Source: Aporrectodea caliginosa
Lineage: Eukaryota > Annelida > Clitellata > Crassiclitellata > Lumbricidae
Assembly (NCBI GenBank): GCA_020284085.1
Contig: JACEVL010006447.1
Span: 2,150,351-2,214,350, forward strand
Reading direction: 5' to 3'
Length of the DNA stretch: 64,000 bases
Below the pieces are notes generated by a model. It was given only the letters and a program-made list of their open reading frames with translations. It did no database searches and had not been told where the DNA came from. Below, piece by piece: positions 54,600 through 64,000 of the stretch (its first letter is position 1; the number at the start of each line of letters is the position of its first letter). A program made the position numbers and the translations under genes.

Positions 54600-55000
54600 T
54601 GGAGGAGTGGGGGTAGCCCATGGAGTACAGGCCCAGGGTTTCCTAGGACGGACCGCAGAGAAGAGGCGTGAGTCAGCAGTGTGGCAAAGATGTTCAAACG
54701 ATGGACTGTCCTCTGGCAGGTACCGCAGGCGAATCAGACGACACATCGCCGACTGAAGGCAGTTCTTTTCTTTTGCCCTGCTCCCGTGGCCGATGAATCA
54801 CCATCTCAAAGGTCTTTTTTGAGTTCAATTTTAAGTTACAGGTTGCAGCCCACTCTGTGACGTGGTCTAGTTCTGCTGCGATCGTTGCACTATGTGAGAC
54901 GGGTACCAGCAGATAAATGTCATCAGCATATTTGATTAACCTGTTAACAGAAGTTAGAAGAGAGATAATATCAGGAAACGTCTCAGCTAACTGCAGATGC
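54600..55000 (-). mobile_element. LINE reverse-transcriptase fragment with YADD box
   Basis: Minus strand around 54960-54760 encodes RLIKYADDIYLLVPVS, then AELDHVTEWAATCNLKLN and EMVIHRP. These are the catalytic YADD motif and the following D-motif region. It continues less clearly to 54490. Confidence 0.88.
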
Positions 55001-55289
55001 AGGTCAATACACGACGCACAATGGCTGTTCGTCGGCGATCCAAGCTATAGTCATGTCGTCGCCCTTGCACATCATTAGCCATCTTCATCTATTCTGTGGA
55101 ATATAACAGAGGTCAGTGAGGTCAATAACCACAACAAGGCGCGTACATTGGACATTTCCATTGGCGAGCAACAATTCTGGGTTTTACACGATAAGAGCTT
55201 TGAGGGACTCAGAGGGAGAATTAATGCGTATATATATATATAAGTCATGCGTATACATAGAAGCTCCATATACTCATTCATTCATTCAT

Positions 55290-55660
55290 TTTCTGAAGAT
55301 TTATATAGCGGCCCCTCAAGAATTCTACTCTGGAGAGCTCCCAGTCTAGCCACAGCAAAAAAAGAGTCAAGTGATTTACAAAACCCAGTTAGGAACGAGG
55401 CAGCGCCGAGCTTTCTCGGTTGTAGGCCCCTCCATCTGGAGTGACCTACCATCGGAGCTGCGTTTGCTACCTTTGACCAATCAAACTGGGTTTTATAAAT
55501 CATTTGAGTCTCTTTTTTGCCGTGGCTGGGCTGGGCTGGGAGCGCTCCAGAGTATAATTCTTGAAGGGTTGCCCCGTCGTCGCGGAGCCCGACAGCACTG
55601 ACTTGGGTCGGGAGCGCCTATAGACTCTCAGAGTGGCGCTATATGAATGTTCAATTACAA
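55290..55660. mobile_element. inverted pair of LINE 3' ends (foldback)
   Basis: The left arm (55290-55393) and right arm (55486-55592) are diverged reverse complements: TTTATATAGCGGCCCCTCAA / TTGAAGGGTTGCC at the outer edges and CAAAACCCAGTT / AACTGGGTTTTA at the inner edges. Coding sequence RAFSVVGPSIWSDLPSELR reads plus across the centre. A second 3' end (GAGTGGCGCTATATGAATG, then ATTACAATTACC) follows at about 55630. Confidence 0.85.
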
Positions 55661-57079
55661 TTACCATTACAATACAAACAGTTTCTATTTATGGAAGCCT
55701 TCTCTATGTTTAAAACCTCTCCGTGTGCAGAGGCCTTACATTGGCATAAAAGACTTCTTAATATAAAGCTTCTCGTGTATATCCTATAGAAACCTCTTCT
55801 ACTGCATGTATGAAAACTCGTCACAAATAGAGAATGCCTCTTAGGCATAAACGTGCGTAGAAGGCTCTTCTAAGTAGGTCTATAGGCCTACTGCCTATCA
55901 TTTCAGTGAAGAAATGAAATGGAATTGAGTGTTTAACTCGAGCACAAGATGTTTAGAGTGGCTAACAAAAAGCGCAGATGTTGGCTAAAGGCTTTGGTAC
56001 AATACAATCTCCTGCATTGAATATTATATCTCCCAGTTTTGAGATTGCAGGGAAAATAAGTTGAGACGATAGAGAACAGATCAATCGCTTTTACTTAAGA
56101 TCTGAATTGAATCACTCGACGGGAATTTGACCTTCTAACTGCATAGGACTAAGAAATCCCTCGACCGACGGCCAGAGAACGCCTCCAGGAGTTCGACGGT
56201 AATCTACTGCAGCGCTGCTGCTTGATTATTATTGGTGATTGTGAAAACTGACGCATTGATCGGACTATGTATACAGCGCGATGTATAATAATAGTTTGGC
56301 GACACATGTTAGTGAATCGATATAATCTAGGAGTTTAAAAACCAACACATTTGTCATTGACATCGCGCAGACAACGAGCTATACGACGCCTCCTCTCGTC
56401 TCAGAGGAAACATTGACAGTCCGCAAAATAAGACGATGACGATACGCAAACGCCCGCAGTGCAAAAGCGCCGATCAGAATTAATAGAGAAGGCCAGCGAT
56501 TGCGCAATGGCTGCAAAGGTTGCACGGTTCAAGCGAGGCATCTTTACGCCGCATCTGTGCCACGATAAACAACAACATGCGATTAATCAATCCATCTCTG
56601 ATTGGCTTCGAAGATGCTTCAGCTACGGCAGCAGCTGTTATCCACCACGGCGCCCTCCCGCCGATACTGTGCGGTCGGTTGGAAGGAATTAGATGGGGTA
56701 GGGTGGAATTGCAGAGAGCAATTGATCCTATTCTCTACATGATATCATTGCTTTATGTATCGAATAAGACAGGGCTTTTAAAAAGGCGCTGCATAAGCGT
56801 CGAGACACGAATGTGCTAAAGATAGAATCATTTCAAGTTCGGTAGGAAAAGATAGGATAAGATAGGATCAATTAAGTTCATTTTCCTGTGACCGACGACA
56901 TATTTTTCTCAATTATGGCAGTGTTCATTCAACAACGTTTCGGTTACCAAGTGGAGGGCCCGGAAGGGATGGTTGATCCCGCTAAATAGGGCCACCCAGG
57001 TAATGAAGTAAGAAAAGTTCCAGTAACAATGTCATGACAGCAGGCTTACATTCGGAAACAGGAATTAAACTAAACTAAA
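55661..57079. other. intergenic, nothing identified
   Basis: A GATAGGATAAGATAGGAT motif near 56852 recurs in similar form near 59175 and 60137. No gene recognised. Confidence 0.4.
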
Positions 57080-58810
57080 AGAACTTAACTAATAGAACGT
57101 AGCTAAACACCCGTAACAGTGAGAAACATTCATTTAATCGCCTTGATAGGCTATAACAGATAGTGGCATAATTTATTCTTAAATATTTTTAAAACCGTGG
57201 ATTGGCGGATCCATAGAGGAATATTATTCCATACCCTAGCCCCTGCAAATTATAATTTAAAAAAATAGTCCAGTATTTGCGTGGGCAAGGGCTGTCGATA
57301 CAACTTGGTGCTTCTAGTGGGGTAGGAATGAATTTCAGAGGTAAGGAGGAAGAGGTTTTGGTATATAGCAGGTAATAGATTGTGCTCGAACCGATAGACC
57401 TACATGAATTCACTATTTGCGCTATCCGAAATTGTTCGACAGTTAGCAATTTGAATTCAAGAAACAACATGTTGGTATGCGATCCGTAGGGAGCGCCAGC
57501 GATGAATCGGACAGCTCGCTTTTGGAGGATGGTCAGCCTTTGTAGGTTTGACCTGTACGTGGAGGACCAGATTAAATTACAATAACCAAGGTAGGGACAA
57601 ATCAGCGTGTCATAGAGCGTTTAACCGAACCTGAGGTGGTAGAAGTTAGGAGGCGCGATTTAGGATCTCCATATTCTTTGCTATTTTGGAGGAGATTGTC
57701 TTATTGTACTCTTTCCATGACAAATGCTGGTATTACTCCTAGAAATTTTGATGCTGTCACCTGATTAATTATTTTCTATTGCTTCGGATATTTTGTCTTG
57801 GATACTCAACAAAGGCATAGACGGGAAGCGACCAACTTGAAAACCATGTTGAGATGGAAATATAATATTAGCTTTTTCCAGACGTTGCTTAGTCTTTCAT
57901 ACATTAATTTTTCAAATATTAAATTTTTAGCAAAAAACTGGAGAATGGAGATGGGTCTGTAATTAAATAGCCACACCCCCTTCTCACTAGGGATGAGCCG
58001 ATTATCCGTTCGGAAATCGTATCGGGCCGGATTTTGCACTATTAGGCATTAATCGGAATCGGCGATCCCAGGACTACCGAGTACCGATCCAAATACCAAG
58101 AAGGTAATATTTTTGACCAAAAGCAATTTGTTTTATTAATACAGAGATAGTAACCTGTTTTGGCGAGCTCCTGTGATAATCTTTAATCTTTAATTAATTG
58201 AAAGTCCGTATAAATAATAAAATTTTTACTCGACGTGTCAACAAAATGGCGGACAGTCAGGCTTTTTTCTTATGCCACGCGGTTTCAAACTTTCAAATGT
58301 TAATTTCTTTTAAATAGTTCAGTGCATAAACTCTGATTGGAATTACATCTAGCGAGAATATACAAGATTTTGTTTTCATTTCTGTTTTATTAACCATTCG
58401 GATCGGAATCGGCGAAAATAGCAGGCCAACTATCCGGAATCGGACATCGGTAAAAAAAAGCCAATCCCTACTTCTCACTCCTTTTAAAGATACGTAATAT
58501 AGCAGAGGAAAATGAACTATTGATTATTTCATCCAATGGACTAGCAACATTGATTTCAATTTTAACCCCTTCATAATTCAAAAAGTTAATCGACGAGTCA
58601 TAATTCTCTACTCCAATTAATGAGCGAATAAGACTCCACGTTCTCTTCAGATTACTACTGTTTTTACAAAACTCATCAGCGTAATAATTTTTTTTCAGCT
58701 CGTATTCGAGTGAATTTAAATTTATTTCTAAAGGCAATGAATTTGCTTTTATTTGACTCATTTGGAATTTTAGATATTTTAAGTATAGCGGTTTTTTGTT
58801 TTGCATGATT
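57080..58810 (-). mobile_element. LINE with internal deletion, split by a hAT element
   Basis: Reading minus: FCKNSSNLKRTWSLIRSLIG (about 58650-58710), then after removal of the inserted hAT element RIFKRSEKGVWLFNYRPISI, a reverse-transcriptase signature, and EKLMYERLS. Further on come CPYLGYCNLIWSSTYRSNLQ and ILQKRAVRFIAGAPYGSHT, the ORF2 C-terminal region. The polymerase core with the YxDD box is missing between about 57620 and 57810. Confidence 0.88.
57980..58478. mobile_element. non-autonomous hAT element with perfect 8-bp target duplication
   Basis: The element spans 57988-58470 (483 bp). It begins TAGGGATGAGCCGATTATCC and ends ...CCAATCCCTA; the reverse complement of the end is TAGGGATTGGC. 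CTTCTCAC flanks both sides (57980-57987 and 58471-58478). Subterminal CGGAATCGG-type words repeat in both halves. Deleting element plus one octamer rejoins the surrounding LINE reading frame. No transposase. Confidence 0.92.
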
Positions 58811-58861
58811 TTATCAGGCCCATGTAAGATCTTATATGATATAGCCTATGTTATCATCTGA

Positions 58862-59160
58862 TGTGATATGATATGATATGATATGTTATGATATGATATG
58901 ATATGAATGTTATGTGATGTGATGTGATGTGATGTGATGTGATGTGATGTGATGTGATGTGATGTGATGTGATGTGATGTGATGTGATGTGATGTGATGT
59001 GATGTGATGTGATGTGATGTGATGTGATGTGATGTGATGTGATGTGATGTGATGTGATGTGATGTGATGTGATGTGATGTGATGTGATGTGATGTGATGT
59101 GATGTGATGTGATGTGATGTGATGTGCTGTGATGTGATGTGATTTGATATGATATGATAT
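58862..59160. repeat. pentanucleotide satellite (GATGT)n flanked by (GATAT)n
   Basis: About 45 almost uniform GATGT units (58914-59145), flanked on each side by GATAT units, so the array appears to have evolved from one pentamer into another. Confidence 0.97.
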
Positions 59161-60600
59161 GGTAGATTAGGACAAGTTAGGTTAGGATAAGATAAGATAT
59201 GATTGAGTATTGTAGTCTAGATAACTATGTCTGCAAATGCCAGCGGCCAGGTCGGCCGTTGATTCGCCTACTGTGTTATTGCGTTGTATTATTTTGTTTG
59301 AATGTTAATGGTTTCTAATATGTTGGAGTTAATTTCTGTTGCTGAGTTTGCGTGTCGGAATGGTTCTTCGTTCCTGCTGCCGATTTCCTACGTTTTGGCG
59401 GTATTTTATTCTCCCATCCGCTGGAGGGATGGGCTTCCTGATGTTAATAATCTTCGATTATTATTTCAAACTGCGGTATGATTACAATTCTTAGTATGAA
59501 CGGTTGCACACAAGGAGGGTAGCGGGAAGAGAGTCCACGTCCGTGCTGATCTTCTGCTCTTCTTGCCAGAGTGTTACCATTACCCTGACACCCCCCCGTG
59601 CAGTTGATCTATGGACATGGCGTGCGCCGTCTGCAACCGGGTAATTTCGTTTCGGTGGAGAAGGAGTCTCACGGGTTTTTAAAGTGACGTTGACCGTTGG
59701 TACCTCGATCTACCGACCGGCATTCGACAAGTACTTGGTCTACATGCCCCCGACGGTTCGAGAAATATCCAGACTGCGTCATCTACCACCAATGAGGGAC
59801 CACTGGACGGTGAAGTTATCGTGTGCGGCGCGGATGCTACCACCTGCATGTCGTCGCTATACACTCTCGAAGCATCTTGGTCCAAAAAACCTGAGCATAA
59901 TGCCAAACGCTTAACTTTTGATAGGAATCCGTTGGTTGGGCTACATGTGTGTGCGTGAGCCTGCTACTGGAAATTCTTCTAGAATTCTGTGCATTGCTTT
60001 GTTTTCTAATGAAATCTCTGTAACTAGCGACATATAACATCGTTTACACAAGCGTCGTGATCGACTCTGATTTGTGTTTCTTGAATTGGCGCTGTACACA
60101 TTTCTAGTTACAATTTCATTACAGTATTCTTGATTGGATAGGATAAGATTTGACGAGATAACCTGATAAACTGATAGAATAGATGCTATACTCTAGCCTA
60201 AATATAGTTGACGAGATCGTGTATTGGTAGAACAATAAGAGAGCTTTAATAATATAGATTAATGCTAATTCATTGATGGTTAGAATGAGGCTATTTGCAT
60301 GTAAACGGAGAAGTCATTCATAACAGGGTCATATTATACGGTCTGAACTGCCAGAACCGGCTTCAGATTGATTTGGGACCAGACCCGACCGAGCCTCAGC
60401 CACGTCGAACTGAAACGCGTGTACCTATACTGGACTTCAGTTTTTGGTAAGTCCACATGGCTACCATTGAGGCCAGAGGCAAACTGCAATGGACGTATAG
60501 CTAGAATCTTCCCTTAGAGCATGTTCATAACATGTACCAAATTTCATGCTTCTATACGTTAATTAGCTATTGTTCCATATTTTGCACCGAACTGCGCCCT
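59161..60600. other. intergenic; isolated LINE tail near 60075-60120
   Basis: TTGAATTGGCGCTGTACACA followed by ATTACAG looks like another LINE 3' end. The overlapping frames at 59679-59914 are unrecognised. Confidence 0.4.
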
Positions 60601-62960
60601 CCTAATCTATATATATATATTCGTTTAATAATGAATCACTAGGTTGACACACCGCAACCCATTACAGAAAGTGGTATTGCCAGATAAAAAGAAGAATAGA
60701 AATAATTAATAGTTTTGAAATATCTGTTCCAGCAAAGGGCGACTTGTTCAACGGGGCAACATCAAACTCCTAAATAAAATCCGTGGGATATAATTCCTGT
60801 CATCTTTAAGCGGTAGCACAAAGTCATGTGGTCTGGGTCGAAGGTCATGGTGGCGGACAACAGCTGGAGGGAAGATCGGACGGAGCACATGAGTCCTGCA
60901 TCGGACAACCGATCGTAGTAGTCCGTCTTCTGCGTCGCCCACCATCGCCGCAGCTCCCCGTGAGTCCAGCGGAAGATAGCCCGATCTTCGCATCCGAGCT
61001 AGGAATCTCTCCACGCGGGCCCGATCGTCTGCAGTAGTGAATCCCCACCACGCCGGAGCCGCATACAGAAGTTTTGCAACAGTTGTTGCACCAGCGGCAG
61101 TGTGGAGAGCCCGAGTGGGTAGACCATGGGCCTTTAACATTCTCAGGGCGTAGAGAGAACTCGAGCATGCACCCAGAACATCGCCAACATGCGAGGATGC
61201 TCGAAGATCATCGGTTATGGTAACCCCTAAGATGTTCAGGGTGGTCACACGCTGGACCCCTGGAGGCGGCGAAGGAGGGTCAACGCACCCGCGGCGGATG
61301 ATCAGCATCTCCCTAGACTTTGACTGGTTGAGCCGAAGATTGTTAGCTCTGGCCCAGGACGACACATTCTCCATCTCCTCACCAACCGTTTGCCTCATGG
61401 AGGAACCAATGAGTAGATATGTATCGTCGGCGTACTTCCCCATTTTATTGGCGAGATTAATGGGATGGAGGTCTGAGGCGTTGACTATGTATGACGACGG
61501 GCCAATTCCTGACCCCTGGACCACGCTAGCGTTGATGGATCTGACCGCCGATAGTAGACTCTGAAATGTTGTTATGTGCTTTCTGTCCTCTAAAAAATTG
61601 ACCACCCAATTGTAGATGTGATCCGGAATGTCAAGGGTGGCAATCTTATTCGCGAGGGTAGAGTGCCTAACGGAGTCAAAGGCTTTTGATAGGTCCAGTG
61701 AGATGATGGCCACGTAGTCATTAGTCTGGAGCAGCTGTGTGACCTGGTGCAGCAGATAGACCAGCGCCGACGTCGTTGAACCCGTCGGTCTAAATGCAAA
61801 CTGGTCCTCCAGGAGCGTTTGCATCGGTTGTTCCTCGAAGGCAGGATAGAGGTATCTTCGCACCAGCTCCCGCTCGACCAACCTGGAGAGGATCGGCGTG
61901 ACTGAAATTGGTCGATAGTCCGATGGTGATGACGGCGAAGACACCTTGGCCACGGGATGAATGATGGCCATTTTCCATTGTTGCGGAACGAGAGAGATCG
62001 ACGTCGATTGGTTGATTAGACCAGCAAGCACCTCCGAATACGCCGGCGCGGTCAGACGCAGATACCAGGCCGGAAGTCCGTCAGCACCCTGCGCCGTGTG
62101 CCGTAGGTTGTCCAGTATCTGAAAGATTCTGATGTCTGTGATGAATGGTTGGCCTTGATACGCGGTAGATTTGTAACGAGGAGCAACATAGTCTTTGTCT
62201 TCCGACACAGTCGCATAGTGATCGTTGAGTTGGTCAGCTGTCAAGTCACTTTCTTCATTCATTGGAGTGCTCCGCTTTGTGATCAGACCCACTCTTCGCC
62301 ACAGCTCCTGTAGACCATCCCGAGGATCAATAGATCTCAGGTGGCGCCGGGTAATTCTCTCGATCAGGATTCCAACTCTTCGAGCAAGGGCAGACGCCTC
62401 CTCAACCCGGCCTGCTCGCATAAGTCTGTTCTTTGAGCGCAAGAGAAATTTTGTCTCTGGTCTCAGGAAATGTGGATCAGCTGTGGTCATGGTAACGACT
62501 CTGAGAGGGTATAATCTGTCCAACCGCTCCCTCGCATCCTTGTAGAACAGATCCCACGCCACCTGCGTCTCTTTGATGGTAAGAATGTGTGACAGGTCAA
62601 GGTCAGCCAGCTCTCGGAGCAAGGCAGCGTGCTGGTTAGGTGACCTCTTGCGGAAGGCAACCTGCCGTGCAGCCTTGTGTTGGCTGGTCACTGTTCCAAG
62701 AGGAAGGGCAATTATAGCCTTGTGATCTGTTTTGATGGCAGATGATAGAATCTTTACTGTTGAGAAGCACGGTTCGGAGACGAAGAGCCTGTCGAGGGTA
62801 TTATCGCCCCTTGTTGGTTTGCAAAAGCGCTTCTTACAGCAGAGCTATTCAGAAGCGTTCTCAACGTTACAGTACCTTCCCCCAAATGACGTTTCTGGCT
62901 GCAAATCTCGTGTAGATAAGTGTTTGCCATTAGAATCCTTACTCCTTCATCTGTATGTTT
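60600..62960 (-). mobile_element. 5'-truncated non-LTR retrotransposon (jockey superfamily)
   Basis: Contains the end of the APE endonuclease and a complete-looking reverse transcriptase. The upstream part (62845-62969) continues in other frames, so there is a frameshift or decay. The 5' half of the endonuclease is absent. Confidence 0.85.
60748..62844 (-). CDS. LINE ORF2 fragment: endonuclease end plus reverse transcriptase, 698 codons open
   Basis: The frame is open from just after a stop at 62847-62845 to the stop at 60748; the first Met is at 62691 (647 aa). It starts with KPTRGDNTLDRLFVSE and TDHKAI, the last blocks of an APE endonuclease. The reverse transcriptase follows: SDYRPISVTPILSRLVE (about 257-273 from Met), SLDLSKAFDSVRHSTL (331-346, first catalytic Asp), VVQGSGIGPS (390-399), KYADDTYLLIG (419-429, catalytic YADD) and LRLNQSKSREMLII (452-465). 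All motifs look intact, so this is a comparatively young copy although 5'-truncated. It lacks a conserved 3' tail of the GGCGCTATATAAA kind, so it is not the family of the other fragments. Confidence 0.92.
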   Translation of the reverse strand, partial: LCCKKRFCKPTRGDNTLDRLFVSEPCFSTVKILSSAIKTDHKAIIALPLGTVTSQHKAARQVAFRKRSPNQHAALLRELADLDLSHILTIKETQVAWDLFYKDARERLDRLYPLRVVTMTTADPHFLRPETKFLLRSKNRLMRAGRVEEASALARRVGILIERITRRHLRSIDPRDGLQELWRRVGLITKRSTPMNEESDLTADQLNDHYATVSEDKDYVAPRYKSTAYQGQPFITDIRIFQILDNLRHTAQGADGLPAWYLRLTAPAYSEVLAGLINQSTSISLVPQQWKMAIIHPVAKVSSPSSPSDYRPISVTPILSRLVERELVRRYLYPAFEEQPMQTLLEDQFAFRPTGSTTSALVYLLHQVTQLLQTNDYVAIISLDLSKAFDSVRHSTLANKIATLDIPDHIYNWVVNFLEDRKHITTFQSLLSAVRSINASVVQGSGIGPSSYIVNASDLHPINLANKMGKYADDTYLLIGSSMRQTVGEEMENVSSWARANNLRLNQSKSREMLIIRRGCVDPPSPPPGVQRVTTLNILGVTITDDLRASSHVGDVLGACSSSLYALRMLKAHGLPTRALHTAAGATTVAKLLYAAPAWWGFTTADDRARVERFLARMRRSGYLPLDSRGAAAMVGDAEDGLLRSVVRCRTHVLRPIFPPAVVRHHDLRPRPHDFVLPLKDDRNYIPRILFRSLMLPR

Positions 62961-63588
62961 AGACACCAAGATCTTGATTGTAAGTAAACTAGAAGCTGAG
63001 ATGTTGAAAAATCTTCAGTTTGGTCGGCCATTGTGAAAAATGGCCGACATTTCACAAACATTATAATAATTCAACGTGGCCCAATATCTATAACTCGAAC
63101 TAGTAGTAAGTAGCTTATGAAGAACATCTGTGCCAAATTTTATGCTTGTATACAGCGAAATGCACAATCACTTCATATTTCGGACCAATGCCGCTACGCT
63201 AACAAAATCACCAGTACTTTAAAATAATATGAAATCAATTTTAATAGCAAAACAGTATGATGGATCGGAGGCAAAGATTCATTATCCGTGTGTTTGATAT
63301 TTGATATAGAATCAGTAGTTGGTATTTCCTCAACGTTATGGTGCTATTGCGCGGTGTGTCACTATTGTTATCTGGTCTTCTAGTTTTTGGCAAAGTCGGA
63401 TAAATCCATATCTGTCCTTATATCCCATTGAAAATGTCTTCCGGATGTATATGCTCACCTGATGTACGCATCCCCTGCATGGTGGGGATATACAAGGTTA
63501 CAAGCTCCACGGATAGAGATAGCATTGAGGGCCTTTTCCGACGGATTAAGCGTGGTGGTTTTCTCCCTCCCAATTCCTGCAATGCCAG
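62961..63588. other. intergenic, nothing identified
   Basis: AT-rich sequence; GGTCGGCCATTGTGAAAAAT followed by GGCCGAC near 63021-63048 makes a small inverted repeat. Confidence 0.4.
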
Positions 63589-63705
63589 TGTAGTGTAGTA
63601 TGTAGGTGTGTAGTATCAGCCTAGGTGTGTGTGCAGTGACAGCGGCTGGCAGGCAGAGTTGGTGGCCTTAGTGGTGTGTGCAGGCAAGGGATTATCTTGC
63701 CGGGG

Positions 63706-63712
63706 TATAAAA
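63706..63712 (+). promoter_or_regulatory. LTR TATA box
   Basis: GGGGTATAAAACC, the best TATA match noticed in the window, about 105 bp upstream of the LTR polyadenylation signal. Confidence 0.7.
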
Positions 63713-63811
63713 CCAGTGTTTTGCGGAGCTGAGGGAGCGACCGGTTGAATATATGAGTGAGGCTGCTGCTCACCTAGCATTGCGTAAGCTGTATCTTAGT
63801 GCATTATGATT

Positions 63812-63817
63812 AATAAA
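63812..63817 (+). terminator. LTR polyadenylation signal
   Basis: AATAAA between the TATA box and the LTR end. Confidence 0.65.
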
Positions 63818-63896
63818 GGTAGATGTTCTATACCCAGTGTTGAGTTGTATTAGTTAGCGTTAAGTCTAGAACATCCGACAATAGAGACGCTACAAC

Positions 63897-63914
63897 TGGT
63901 GGAGAACCGGGGTA
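63897..63914 (+). other. candidate tRNA primer-binding site
   Basis: TGGTGGAGAACCGGGGTA begins two bases after the LTR end with TGG, the complement of a tRNA CCA end. I cannot name the primer tRNA. Confidence 0.6.
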
Positions 63915-63971
63915 TCAGTGCAGACACACCTCTCCGCATCTGTATGCTTCCGGACAGCAGCAAGAACACAC

Positions 63972-64000
63972 ATGAGTGAACCGGAAAACGCAACCACTGG
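63972..64000 (+). CDS. start of an LTR-retrotransposon gag-like frame, cut by the window edge
   Basis: ATG at 63972 opens MSEPENATT and continues past the edge. Position 75 nt after the primer site fits a gag start. Nothing more can be said from nine codons. Confidence 0.4.

Larger units (their letters stand above)
63589..63894 (+). mobile_element. 5' LTR of an LTR retrotransposon
   Basis: Begins at one of three TGTAG words (63589, 63594 or 63601) and ends CTACA at 63894, giving TG...CA ends with a 5-bp terminal inversion. It contains a TATA box (63706-63712), a purine/GC-rich start region and AATAAA (63812-63817). This is the U3-R-U5 order expected for an LTR. Only the left end is present in the window. 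Confidence 0.75.

Overview
This is AT-rich, gene-poor, transposon- and microsatellite-laden DNA from an invertebrate animal. Long introns with GT/AG boundaries, tRNA-derived SINEs, jockey-superfamily LINE remnants and hAT relics all point to a metazoan. I suspect a spiralian such as a mollusc, brachiopod or annelid, but the sequence does not settle the phylum.

Two protein-coding genes can be read with confidence, and they converge. On the plus strand, 15589-18060 is an uninterrupted 823-codon TRIM-NHL gene (RING, two B-boxes, coiled coil, NHL propeller). On the minus strand, an aryl hydrocarbon receptor (AhR, bHLH-PAS) gene runs from its start codon at 50877 to about 20198. I assembled it exon by exon: eleven exons join in frame at consensus or near-consensus splice sites, from a 38-nt first exon (MYAT + basic run), through the bHLH, PAS-A and PAS-B exons, to a 1.3-kb serine/glycine-rich C-terminal exon and one more exon. 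The last exon is tentative. The predicted product is about 909 residues. Exon lengths and phases are mutually consistent and the PAS-A core exon is 90 nt.

Around and inside these genes the DNA is a layered record of mobile elements. It holds two non-autonomous hAT elements with near-perfect or perfect 8-bp target duplications (3.2 and 58.0 kb), a small MITE built of GGGGCGC-type repeats (9.8 kb) and hAT transposase fragments (12.6 and possibly 37.6 kb). It also holds many LINE 3' ends, one long uninterrupted LINE reverse-transcriptase frame (60.7-62.8 kb, minus), a two-headed tRNA SINE present twice, and monomeric SINEs. The left end of an LTR retrotransposon runs off the right edge (from about 63.59 kb).

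Region by region: 1-15 kb is intergenic repeat-rich DNA; 15-18.3 kb is TRIM-NHL; 18.3-20 kb is a SINE and intergenic sequence; 20-50.9 kb is the AhR gene, whose 14-kb intron 2 contains a possible nested plus-strand exon at 43447-43744; 50.9-51.2 kb is the probable AhR promoter; 51.2-64 kb is nested transposons and satellites. The most interesting points are the complete AhR model with a heavily substituted ligand pocket, the microsatellites that press against the splice sites of its PAS-A exons, a possible in-frame exon-skipping isoform, the unassigned exon-like block in intron 2, the dimeric SINE and the repeat-built MITE.
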